Source of the DNA: Candidatus Poribacteria bacterium
GTDB taxonomy: Bacteria > Poribacteria > DTPJ01 > WJIO01
Length of the DNA: 20,313 nucleotides
Assembly (NCBI GenBank): GCA_014730235.1
Contig: WJIO01000358.1
Coordinates: forward strand, 1-20,313
Direction of reading: 5' to 3'
Under the pieces are notes generated by a model that saw nothing but the letters and a program-made list of their open reading frames with translations, was not told the origin of the DNA and ran no database searches. Position numbers and translations under genes: made by a program. Positions 6,665-14,687 of this stretch are shown one piece after another; position 1 is the first letter of the stretch, and each line of letters opens with the position of its first letter.

Positions 6665-6784
6665 GTAATCATTAAAAATGAGGTTCTTACGGGTTTGGTG
6701 TGGTAAATATAAGGAACTTCCTTATGCTGTCATTCCTGCGAAAGCAGGAATGACAACTAAATATATTCATTTTTTAATGATTAC
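6665..6784. repeat. MITE-like element, chimeric type 1/type 2
   Basis: The ends are type 1-like: gtaatcattaaaaatga (6665-6681) and its near-perfect complement (6767-6784, one extra A). They are flanked by a 5-bp duplication agata (6660-6664 and 6785-6789). The left interior, from ggtaaatataagg to the hairpin, matches the type 2 copies. The right interior (gacaactaaatatattcat) is the inverted left arm of the type 1 copy at 785. The central stem has a GAAA loop as in the copy at 1-97. It ends 27 bases before ATG 6812. Confidence 0.75.
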
Positions 6785-6811
6785 AGATAATACAAAAAAA
6801 CGGAGAATAAA

Positions 6812-8011
6812 ATGTTATCTTATCAGCAGTATCTTCGGAACAGCACAGTTCCAAAGGAAATAATAGATACTTTCCTTGACGATAATCAACCAACCTGGGC
6901 TAAATACGATCCGGAAGTTGGTTATATCCTAGGCAATTCCATGCCGCGAGATGGAATAGACGGTAGTTCCACCATATCAACATCCCAAAAAAACGGAGCC
7001 AGAAAAGCCCATATGTATGCAGACAGAAAATGCAGGATAAATACATACGGAAACAGTTTTACACAATGCCACCAGGTAAGTGATGGGGAAACATGGCAGG
7101 AATATCTTGCTGGTCATCTTGGTGAACCTGTAAGGAATTTCGGTATGGGAGGATTTGGCGTATATCAGGCTTATCGAAGGATGCTCAAGACAGAGCAGAC
7201 ATGCCATGATGCAGAATATGTAATCCTCTATATTTGGGGTGATGACCACAACCGGAGCGTCATGCGATGCCGTTATGCGGTAACTTATCCCTGGTGGGAT
7301 GATCGGGGTGGCGTTGCTTTTCATGGTAATTTCTGGGCAAATGTAGAGATGGATCTGGATTCAGGTCAATTGGTGGTAAAGGAAAATATCCTTTCTACGC
7401 CGGAATCCCTTTATAATATGACCGATCCCGATTTTATGGTTCAGGCTTTGAATGAAGATCTGATGGTACAGCTTTATGCTACCAGGCAAGTTGATCCATC
7501 AAGTCTTGATATAGAAAGCCTGAATGCGTTGGCTGAAATTCTGGGTGTGTCTAAAATTGATAAAATGGATGAACCCAACTTAAGCAGTTCAATAGAGAAC
7601 ATAAAAAAAGCCTATGGTTTTGCTGCAACAAAATATATAATACAGAAAGCCTGTGATTACTGCAACGGCAAAAATAAAAAACTTATGATCGCTTTATTAT
7701 GCCCGACTGCAACCCGGCAACTACTTAACGGTCAACAGCGATACGAACAGGATATAATTAACTTTATTGATAAAAATGGAATCAGGTATTTTGATATGAA
7801 TCTGGTTCATCTGACGGACTATAAAGATTTTAATCTATCTGTAGAAGATTATATGCAGAGATATTTTATAGGGCATTATAGTCCTGCTGGGAATCATTTC
7901 TTCGCATATTCCATAAAGAATGCGATTGTTGGCTGGCTTGATCCTAAACCTATAACATACCGGGATGATGATCAAAAGATGTTTGATTTCAAAGGTTATC
8001 TTCCTGATTGA
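6812..8011 (+). CDS. SGNH/GDSL-like hydrolase
   Basis: This 399-residue protein has features of the SGNH esterase/deacetylase superfamily. There is a strand ending in Y79-G-N-S82-F (candidate Ser nucleophile block). It is followed by N109-F-G-M-G-G-F-G (oxyanion Gly block) and a strand YVILYIWGDDHNR (136-148). A C-terminal H355-Y-S-P-A-G-N-H362 is typical of the block V His. Such enzymes remove acyl groups from glycans or lipids. There is no signal peptide, so it is probably cytoplasmic. The substrate is unknown. CGGAG about 8 bases upstream supports ATG 6812. It lies 15 bases before the sulfatase-like gene, so the two are probably translated from one message and may remove acetyl-type and sulfate-type groups from the same sugar. 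Confidence 0.65.
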   Translation: MLSYQQYLRNSTVPKEIIDTFLDDNQPTWAKYDPEVGYILGNSMPRDGIDGSSTISTSQKNGARKAHMYADRKCRINTYGNSFTQCHQVSDGETWQEYLAGHLGEPVRNFGMGGFGVYQAYRRMLKTEQTCHDAEYVILYIWGDDHNRSVMRCRYAVTYPWWDDRGGVAFHGNFWANVEMDLDSGQLVVKENILSTPESLYNMTDPDFMVQALNEDLMVQLYATRQVDPSSLDIESLNALAEILGVSKIDKMDEPNLSSSIENIKKAYGFAATKYIIQKACDYCNGKNKKLMIALLCPTATRQLLNGQQRYEQDIINFIDKNGIRYFDMNLVHLTDYKDFNLSVEDYMQRYFIGHYSPAGNHFFAYSIKNAIVGWLDPKPITYRDDDQKMFDFKGYLPD

Positions 8012-8026
8012 ACCAAGGAGAAAGAA

Positions 8027-9415
8027 ATGAAAGTTGTATATATGATGGCTGATACCTTCCGGAGGGATCATCTTGGTGCTTATGGAAATGATTGGATTCA
8101 TACACCAAATCTGGACAAACTGGCATCAGAATCTGCATTGTTTGAAAATGCCTACATAGGTTCTTTTCCTACCGTTCCAAACCGTCGGGATACGCTCCTG
8201 GGGCGCGGGGATATTGGTCTACCCTTTAACCGATGGAAAACTATAGAAAGACAGGAGGTAACACTTCCAGAAAGACTTTCGCAAAAGAAAATAACTTCAA
8301 TGCTTATTACCGATACACAAAATAACGTTACTCGCGGAATCAACATGTATAAAGGCTATACCGCATGGTATTTAAACAGGGGACAGGAAGGTGATCCACA
8401 TTGGTTGGATGCAAACGTTCCTTTAGAATGGCCTGTACCTCATGAGCTTATTCGATACAGGGCGGAAATGTGGCACCAGGTTTTGATAAACCGCGCTCAT
8501 CGTAAGGTAGAAACCGACTGGTTCGCACCGGGAACATATTCAAAGGCCATAGAGTGGCTGGAACACAATTATCAGCGTGAAGATTTTTTCCTCTGGATTG
8601 ACACCTTTGATCCTCATGAACCCTGGGATCCACCTCAATATTATGTGGACATGTATGATCCGGGATATGAAGGGCGCATTTTCGACGCCCCAACTTATGG
8701 CCTGCGAAAGAAAATGGGAATTACCGATGAGGAAATGAAGCATATCCGGGCCTGTTATGCTGGTGAGGTTACAATGGTGGATACATGGATCGGAAGGCTT
8801 TTGAATACTGTAGAAAAGCTGGGAATATGGGATGAAACTATGATTATATTCACCAGCGATCATGGAACTATGTTTGACACACCGGGAGACAACGGTTTAA
8901 TATGCAAACCCAATACCGTTGGCGCAGATGGTATGCTCATGTCAGCAGGAAGACCAATGAAGGAACCTGTGCAGTATTTCCCAATTTTTCAGAATGTAGC
9001 CCGTATCCCATTGATTATACATCTCCCTGGAATGAAAGACGGAAAGCAGGTTAAATCTATAGTGCAGCCCTGGGACATGAATGTCACACTCCTTGATATT
9101 TTTGGTATTGAAAAGCCCGATGAATTAATCGGACAATCCCTGTTGCCGTTGATTAAAAAAGATAAACAATCAGGACGGGAAGTAGCCATCTGTGGAACAA
9201 ATACCCTGGCTCAAGCCATTAACAACAAATGGATTTATACAGTATGGCGGGGACAAAGGAAGCCATCTTTGATAAATCTGGAATCAGATCCCCTGGCAGA
9301 GACCAACATTATCAAAGAAAATACTGAAACAGCAAAATGGCTTCATGGTGAAATTGTAGACTTTATGGGTCAACAGGATATAGATTCTGATTTCATTGAA
9401 TCTTTTACTCATTAA
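8027..9415 (+). CDS. Sulfatase-superfamily hydrolase with Thr at the catalytic position
   Basis: This 462-residue alkaline phosphatase/sulfatase superfamily enzyme (PF00884) is full length. The N-terminal metal strand is MADTFRRDHLGAYG (7-20, metal ligand D9). The catalytic-loop region reads P48-T49-V-P51-N-R53, with the signature end TLLGR (56-60). The C-terminal metal motif is FTSD278-H279-G. FDPHEPW (194-200) gives another conserved His. Arylsulfatases need Cys or Ser at the first position of C/S-x-P-x-R for conversion to formylglycine. Here it is Thr, which is not a known substrate for that modification. Thr nucleophiles occur elsewhere in the superfamily, so a phosphodiesterase or other hydrolase is possible. 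There is no signal peptide. CAAGGAG precedes ATG 8027 by about 8 bases. Confidence 0.85.
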   Translation: MKVVYMMADTFRRDHLGAYGNDWIHTPNLDKLASESALFENAYIGSFPTVPNRRDTLLGRGDIGLPFNRWKTIERQEVTLPERLSQKKITSMLITDTQNNVTRGINMYKGYTAWYLNRGQEGDPHWLDANVPLEWPVPHELIRYRAEMWHQVLINRAHRKVETDWFAPGTYSKAIEWLEHNYQREDFFLWIDTFDPHEPWDPPQYYVDMYDPGYEGRIFDAPTYGLRKKMGITDEEMKHIRACYAGEVTMVDTWIGRLLNTVEKLGIWDETMIIFTSDHGTMFDTPGDNGLICKPNTVGADGMLMSAGRPMKEPVQYFPIFQNVARIPLIIHLPGMKDGKQVKSIVQPWDMNVTLLDIFGIEKPDELIGQSLLPLIKKDKQSGREVAICGTNTLAQAINNKWIYTVWRGQRKPSLINLESDPLAETNIIKENTETAKWLHGEIVDFMGQQDIDSDFIESFTH

Positions 9416-9498
9416 AATCCCAGCTTTTTAGTTATTAGCAGTCTGATAAGCAAACCGGATATTATTCTTATTGACTTGATAATATGAAATTCTTTGTG

Positions 9499-9546
9499 TA
9501 ATTTGTGTTGAGCAAAATTTCTAGAAATTTTGCTCAACACAAATTA
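9499..9546. repeat. 48-bp perfect palindrome between convergent genes
   Basis: This is a perfect, loop-less inverted repeat centred at 9522/9523. Each half is 24 bases and includes gtgttgagcaaaatttct. It sits between the stops of the convergent genes at 8027-9415 and 9600-11444, so it could end or protect both messages. It lacks a GC-rich stem next to a clean T-run, so a classical intrinsic terminator is uncertain. Confidence 0.8.
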
Positions 9547-9599
9547 AATTTACCTACTCTGTTTTTGCCAGTTTAACTAAATCAGGTATTAAAAGAGCC

Positions 9600-11444
9600 T
9601 CACCATTTATTCCCAACCGGTACTCTCCATTCAATATCCCGCAGCCAATCCCAGGATTCACCATCACCTATAGCCGTAAATAATTCACAATCATCACCAT
9701 CACCAACAGCTATAGTCATTTTATGCCATCCACGTTTTAGCTTTAAGTCTTTGCCGGTTTCACCACAGCGATGTATGGCTGGAACCAGGTACGTTCCTTT
9801 GTGATGGTTAATTTCAGTTCCGTCAATCCAGACTTTTACTTCCCTTGGGGCCTGAACTATGTATCTCATGGTCTGATCATGTGGTATGATAAAATCCGCA
9901 GTTAAGGCATGTGGATCTTTTGGAAGTCTCTGGAAATGTCCGGCAACTTCCAGCAATTCTGCATCTTTAACAGTTTTTGGACATTCATCAGGTATTTTAC
10001 TTATGGGCCAACGCAACCAGGGAATAGTATTTATTAAACCTGCACTTACAGTCCACTGCATGTTGTTTAGCTCAAAGCATAGATCAAGTAAATTTCGATA
10101 TACCCGATTTTTGTTCCCCGGTGGGGTTATGGAAAATCTGATATTTTCTGCCTGTCCGGGATCAAGTTTTATGCTATTATAAGAAAGACTGGATATCCAA
10201 CCATCAGGAACTCTTATTCTAAGATGTATATCCATATGATGTTTTGAGGGATTGATAACTTTTACATAGAAACCTGCTGGTTTTTCAGGAGATAAAGCTA
10301 CATTGAGGGGATAGTTTACATATACTATTAACGGTTCAGTTGCTACCAGACTTTCCGTAGGTTCGCTTTTTTCTCCCAGCATAATATGTTTATGACAGCA
10401 ATTTCTTGGGGGTGATATGTTCGTCTGCCAATGGGTTATAGAATCCGCATTACTCAATGTAATATTGGATTTATAATATGCCAGTGTGTGTATGGCTAAA
10501 CCTGCTACCTTTTCGGTAAAATCATCCAGCGTATTAGCGTTGTGCATACCTACTATTCCCGGAGATAGTAGGAGGTCTTTACCTATAGGCTTTAACCATT
10601 TGTTATCAATACCATCAGGATTTAAAATACCCAGCAATGCTCCGAGAGTTGCACCTGTGCAGTCAGTATCTTTTCCGCAGTTTACCGCGGTACATATAGA
10701 CTTTCCAAAATCACCTTCACCTGCTAACCATCCAAGCACTATAAAGGCCAGATTCTGAGCCACATCGGTGAAATTCTGACGACCATGTTCCCTTAGAATA
10801 AGCTTTCTCACTTCCTGCCAATCATGAAGTTCCGACCACCATGCTCTGGTATCTTCAATAGCGCGAGCTACTCGACTGCCGGATGGAATTACATTTTTTC
10901 CCTCATGCAGTAATTTTTCCTGATCATTTTCTATAAAAGCCGCACTTTCAATTGCTGCAAGATACCTGGCGGCATAAACACCTTCCGCTGCATGATCAAC
11001 ACAGGCATCTTCCCGGGCCAGGGTAGCTGCAAGTTCTGGATCTCCAGGAGCAAGGCATGCCCATATTTCTGTCCGTATAGCAGCTCCCATACCAGCAGTA
11101 AAACCATTGTCAAACCAACCACTTATGGGGGGACTTATACCATGATATAAATTCCTGCTGGCAACGCCATATTCATCAGGCCAGAAGTGTATATGTTCTA
11201 ACCATGTAGATGCTAACATATGACGTTCAATAGGTAAACCATGACGCCGGATTGCTTCAAGCCATACAACTTGTAAATCCAAATCATCATTAGGTAGCAT
11301 TTGGTCTGGTATAGGATCATAAAACGTCAGGGAAAGAGGCCCCTCTTTTCCCTCTACTGGTCCACCTAATGTTCCTCCCACAGCTTTACCTAACCAGCAT
11401 CCTAAAACTCTCCTGCGATAATCTGCCAGATCTATTTGATTCAT
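9600..11444 (-). CDS. ADP-ribosylglycohydrolase-family protein with C-terminal beta-sandwich region
   Basis: The protein has 614 residues from ATG 11444. The first ~320 match the ADP-ribosylglycohydrolase fold (PF03747). They include an N-terminal RRRVLGCWLGKAVGGTLGGP helix, the acidic metal motif N52-D-D54 (usually T-D-D) and the second metal motif G-K-D259-T-D261 before GATLGALLG. The family removes ADP-ribose from proteins or small molecules, but many members in glycan-degrading bacteria have unknown substrates. Residues ~350-614 look like two beta-rich domains: an NEW3/CARDB-like segment (NPSKHHMDIHLRIRVPDGW) and a carbohydrate-binding-like end. The reading frame extends upstream to ATG 11525, but that extension is Lys/aromatic-rich and unlike the family. 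Neither start has a good Shine-Dalgarno. The gene stands alone, convergent with the sulfatase-like gene. Confidence 0.8.
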   Translation of the reverse strand: MNQIDLADYRRRVLGCWLGKAVGGTLGGPVEGKEGPLSLTFYDPIPDQMLPNDDLDLQVVWLEAIRRHGLPIERHMLASTWLEHIHFWPDEYGVASRNLYHGISPPISGWFDNGFTAGMGAAIRTEIWACLAPGDPELAATLAREDACVDHAAEGVYAARYLAAIESAAFIENDQEKLLHEGKNVIPSGSRVARAIEDTRAWWSELHDWQEVRKLILREHGRQNFTDVAQNLAFIVLGWLAGEGDFGKSICTAVNCGKDTDCTGATLGALLGILNPDGIDNKWLKPIGKDLLLSPGIVGMHNANTLDDFTEKVAGLAIHTLAYYKSNITLSNADSITHWQTNISPPRNCCHKHIMLGEKSEPTESLVATEPLIVYVNYPLNVALSPEKPAGFYVKVINPSKHHMDIHLRIRVPDGWISSLSYNSIKLDPGQAENIRFSITPPGNKNRVYRNLLDLCFELNNMQWTVSAGLINTIPWLRWPISKIPDECPKTVKDAELLEVAGHFQRLPKDPHALTADFIIPHDQTMRYIVQAPREVKVWIDGTEINHHKGTYLVPAIHRCGETGKDLKLKRGWHKMTIAVGDGDDCELFTAIGDGESWDWLRDIEWRVPVGNKW

Positions 11445-11533
11445 TCCATAAACACCATCTTTCTTTAAAATTACTGTAAATATATAAGAGAGCTTTTTAA
11501 TATACCATATCCATCCCTCCAGCATCCATAAAT

Positions 11534-11562
11534 ATATTACCAGTTTTCATTTTTGTGTTCAA
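11534..11562 (-). promoter_or_regulatory. Possible promoter of the ADP-ribosylglycohydrolase-family gene
   Basis: On the minus strand TTGAAC (11557-11562) and TAATAT (11534-11539) are 17 bases apart, each matching 4 of 6 consensus bases. A transcript start near 11527 would fall just before the upstream ATG at 11525, which favours the internal start at 11444. The evidence is weak. Confidence 0.3.
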
Positions 11563-11628
11563 TATAAAATTAAGTAAAAACATTGTATATAAAATCCTGA
11601 TGTGTTAAAATACGTTATTAATCAGATA

Positions 11629-11657
11629 TTGATTAGTTAATTGGGTTCTGGTAAAAT
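11629..11657 (+). promoter_or_regulatory. Possible promoter of the lipoprotein-lyase-galET operon
   Basis: TTGATT (11629-11634) and TAAAAT (11652-11657) are 17 bases apart and match 4/6 and 5/6 of the sigma-70 consensus. The leader to ATG 11769 would be about 105 bases. A second TATAAT-like box near 11717 lacks a good -35 partner. Confidence 0.4.
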
Positions 11658-11768
11658 ACCTTTGTTAAAACTTTAAAACTTGGGGAATCAAAGAATAGTT
11701 CTGTTTCTTGCAAGTAAATATAATGCATGATAGGTCCGGAGTTACAGTCAAAACATAAGGAAAAATAT

Positions 11769-12215
11769 ATGAAAAGAATTAAGATTTTCTATATTAATAT
11801 TTTATCTTTAATCTTAGCTTTTATTGTTATAGGTTGCGCTGAAGAATCAAGCAGTGGAGTTCTGGAACTGGATGCCGGTGAACCTATGATTCTGGAATCA
11901 GAAACATGTCTGACCGTCTCGAGTTCTAAACCTGTGGGTATAACTGACTCTTTTTTCAGCTTTGATGATCGCATATATATATGGATACACTGGATGAATG
12001 TGGAGGATATGCGGGATGTTGGGGTGGAATGGTTTGAACCAGATGATGAAATACCTGCGTGGAGTGATGTTCAGACTATAGATTCAACCAGTGGTTATGC
12101 TATTACATGGTTCTATATAGAAAAACCTGAAGAAGGTTTTGTTGAAGGCGAATGGTCTGTGGATATATACCTGGATGACGATTTTCAAAGGAGTCATATC
12201 TTTTTTATTAATTAA
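11769..12215 (+). CDS. Small lipoprotein of unknown function
   Basis: The start at 11769 is preferred over an upstream in-frame ATG at 11727. It follows AAGGA by about 7 bases and opens directly with a basic, hydrophobic lipoprotein signal (MKRIKIF then ILSLILAFIVIG). The lipobox I-V-I-G-C gives the lipidated Cys at residue 23. The mature ~125 residues are acidic and rich in Trp/Asp, with alternating strand-like stretches (RIYIWIHWMNV; YAITWFYIEKP; GEWSVDIYLDDDF). This suggests a single beta-sandwich domain on the cell surface or in the periplasm. I do not recognise the family. It is first in a probable operon, 24 bases before the lyase, so a glycan-binding or lyase-partner role is possible but only inferred. 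Confidence 0.75.
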   Translation: MKRIKIFYINILSLILAFIVIGCAEESSSGVLELDAGEPMILESETCLTVSSSKPVGITDSFFSFDDRIYIWIHWMNVEDMRDVGVEWFEPDDEIPAWSDVQTIDSTSGYAITWFYIEKPEEGFVEGEWSVDIYLDDDFQRSHIFFIN

Positions 12216-12239
12216 TCCTTAAAGTGTCTGGAGCTTATT

Positions 12240-14663
12240 ATGTATCAGGAAATTACTTTAGTTATTTTATCTCTCAGTCTAGGAATATATACAGCAAATG
12301 CAGGAGAAGGATTAAGAGTAAATGATGATCCGGCTAAACCCGGTGAATGGGGGATTCGACCTTTTGATAACAGTAAGACTGCCGTAAATCCCCCAGGATT
12401 TATCTGGCGACCCCAGGAAAATGCCGTTTCATATAACTTGCAGTTATCTCGTAAGCGGGATTTCAGCAGCGTGGACTATGAAAAGAACAATTTAAAGCTT
12501 TTTTGTCACTGCCCACCCAAAAAACTTGGTGATGGTGACTGGTACTGGCGTTTTGCTTATACCACAGAAGATGGTCAAAAATCATCCTGGAGTAATATCA
12601 GAAGATTTACCATTCCAGTAAATACACAGGATTTTCCCATGCCTGAAAAAGAAGAACTTTTCGGCAGGATCCCGGATAAACATCCCAGATTATTTCTAAG
12701 ACCTGAAGACTTGCCTAAACTCAGGGATTTAGCCCAGGGGGAATTAAAAGACATATACCAATCTATGGTCAGCCAGTGTGAAAAGATAATGTCAAATCCG
12801 CCATCTACGGAAGAGCCACCGACTTATCCAGAAGGTACCGAACGTTTAAGCGAGGAATGGCGGGAAATATGGTGGGGAAATCGCAGATATACTATAAACG
12901 TGCTTAACAGTGCAGCTACCCTGGCCTTTACCCGACTTCTTGGAGGTAAGGAAGAATATGGATTAATAGCAAAAAAGCTTTTGATGGATGCAGCAGAATG
13001 GGATCCAAAAGGTGCTACTGGTTACAGATATAACGATGAAGCAGGTATGCCGTATAACTACTATTTTTCCCGAACATATACTTTTGTAAATGATTTATTG
13101 ACTGAAGAAGAAAAAGAAAAATGCCGGGAAATTATGAATATCAGGGGCAAAGAAATGTATAATCATCTCTGCCCTAACCATCTGTGGAAACCCTATGGAA
13201 GTCATTCAAATCGGGCATGGCATTTTCTTGGTGAAATAGCTATTGCTTTCTTTGATGAAATACCAGAAACCAGGGATTGGCTGTGGTTTACCATGAACGT
13301 ATTTTACAACGCCTATCCTGTATGGAGCGATGACGACGGTGGCTGGCACGAAGGTCTTGCATACTGGCGCAGTTATATCCGCCGTTTCCTGTGGTGGGCT
13401 GACATTATGCGTTCGGCGATGGATATTGATGCTTATAAGAAACCTTATTTCAGCAAGGTGGGTTATTATCCCATGTATCTACAGCCGCCCGGAGCAAAGA
13501 GGGGCGGATTCGGTGACTTGACTGGACACCTTAAATCAGATGGCAATGTTGATTTAATGAATATATTCGCCGCCCAGGCCCAGAATCCATACTGGCAGTG
13601 GTATGTTAAGGCTCATGACAATTCATCGGTAGATAACAGTTATGCCGGATTTATAAGAGGTGCGTTACCTAAAGTAATGTCAAAACCTCCAGTAGACCTA
13701 CCGGATTCACGACTTTTCAAAGGAACGGGTCTGGCCATGCTTCATACAGATTTAACTGATGCTACAAATGATATATTCATTGAATTTAAAAGCAGTCCTT
13801 TTGGTAGTTACAGTCATGGATATGATTCCCAGAATTCCTTTGTATTATATGCCTATTCAGAACCATTATTAATTCGCAGTGGACGAAGGGATATTTACGG
13901 AAGCGCTCATCATAAAAACTGGATGTGGGAGACGAAATCGGTTAATTCTATACTGGTAAATGGTCAAGGGCAGAAACCCCTTCGGTCGATGGAAGCTCAA
14001 GGGGAAATTATAGATTTTCATACTTCAGAATGTTACAGCTATGTTGTGGGTGAAGCAAAAAAAGCCTATGAAGGTCGGGTAAAGACTTTCACCCGTAGTA
14101 TATTATTCATAAAGCCAGAGGTGATCGTAATATATGATCATCTGGAAACCCCGGAACCCTCCACTTTCCAATGGCTAATGCACTCACCAAATGAAATGGA
14201 AGTTGCTGATCAAAAAAATATAATACTGGAAAACGGTGAAGCAGGATGCAAGGTATCATTTATGCTGCCTGATGGACTGGAAATAAGTCAGACAAACAAA
14301 TTCGATCCCCCACCCCGCCCCAGGGTAAAACTGACTCAATGGCATCTACAGGCCAGCACAGTTGAAAAAAAGGATGGGTGTAATTTTATTACCATAATCC
14401 GACCATATAAAAAAGACATGCCAGTTCCTATGGGCATTGATATGGAAAAACACGATTCAGGATATGTTTGTGATTTACAGCTTATAAGAGGTAAAGTAAA
14501 GGTAATAATAAGAACTGCTGAGAAAGGCAGTATATGCAGTGATGAAATAGAAACTAACGCTCGGGTTACGGCAGTTCGATTTAATAATGATAATAAAGTT
14601 ATGGATTATTTTACCGCAGACGGAGATATATTTGAATGTCCCGGTAAAACTTCCTATAAATAA
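12240..14663 (+). CDS. Exported heparinase II/III-type polysaccharide lyase (DUF4962-like N-terminus)
   Basis: This 807-residue protein begins with a signal peptide (cleavage probably after A21 in ANA). Residues ~22-127 form a beta-sandwich opening (FIWRPQ, YNLQLSRKRDF, WYWRFAY), as in DUF4962 proteins. Residues ~145-480 look like the alpha-toroid domain, with LFLRPEDLPKLR, R278-TYTFVND and K317-PYGSHSNRAWHF. A heparinase II/III domain follows (~495-800), with the diagnostic SHGYDSQNSFVLYAYSEP (525-542). In related lyases (PL12, PL15, PL17, PL21) His and Tyr of these regions cleave uronic-acid-containing chains by beta-elimination. Substrate class (glycosaminoglycan, alginate or other) cannot be set from sequence. 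A CTGGAG site precedes ATG 12240. It lies 24 bases from both its neighbours. Confidence 0.8.
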   Translation: MYQEITLVILSLSLGIYTANAGEGLRVNDDPAKPGEWGIRPFDNSKTAVNPPGFIWRPQENAVSYNLQLSRKRDFSSVDYEKNNLKLFCHCPPKKLGDGDWYWRFAYTTEDGQKSSWSNIRRFTIPVNTQDFPMPEKEELFGRIPDKHPRLFLRPEDLPKLRDLAQGELKDIYQSMVSQCEKIMSNPPSTEEPPTYPEGTERLSEEWREIWWGNRRYTINVLNSAATLAFTRLLGGKEEYGLIAKKLLMDAAEWDPKGATGYRYNDEAGMPYNYYFSRTYTFVNDLLTEEEKEKCREIMNIRGKEMYNHLCPNHLWKPYGSHSNRAWHFLGEIAIAFFDEIPETRDWLWFTMNVFYNAYPVWSDDDGGWHEGLAYWRSYIRRFLWWADIMRSAMDIDAYKKPYFSKVGYYPMYLQPPGAKRGGFGDLTGHLKSDGNVDLMNIFAAQAQNPYWQWYVKAHDNSSVDNSYAGFIRGALPKVMSKPPVDLPDSRLFKGTGLAMLHTDLTDATNDIFIEFKSSPFGSYSHGYDSQNSFVLYAYSEPLLIRSGRRDIYGSAHHKNWMWETKSVNSILVNGQGQKPLRSMEAQGEIIDFHTSECYSYVVGEAKKAYEGRVKTFTRSILFIKPEVIVIYDHLETPEPSTFQWLMHSPNEMEVADQKNIILENGEAGCKVSFMLPDGLEISQTNKFDPPPRPRVKLTQWHLQASTVEKKDGCNFITIIRPYKKDMPVPMGIDMEKHDSGYVCDLQLIRGKVKVIIRTAEKGSICSDEIETNARVTAVRFNNDNKVMDYFTADGDIFECPGKTSYK

Positions 14664-14687
14664 GTTTGCTATGGAGGAAAAGAAATA

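Noticed and set aside
785-6784. CRISPR array made from the repeated tgtcattcctg hairpins
   Set aside because: Copies are kilobases apart, have terminal inverted repeats and target duplications, and show no regular spacers or cas genes.
11445-11525. N-terminal 27-residue extension of the ADP-ribosylglycohydrolase-family protein
   Set aside because: It is unlike the family, lacks a good ribosome site and would start about at the predicted transcript start; the internal ATG 11444 opens right before the conserved first helix.
11727-11768. Upstream ATG for the lipoprotein
   Set aside because: It would bury the lipoprotein signal behind 14 polar residues; ATG 11769 has AAGGA and a normal signal.
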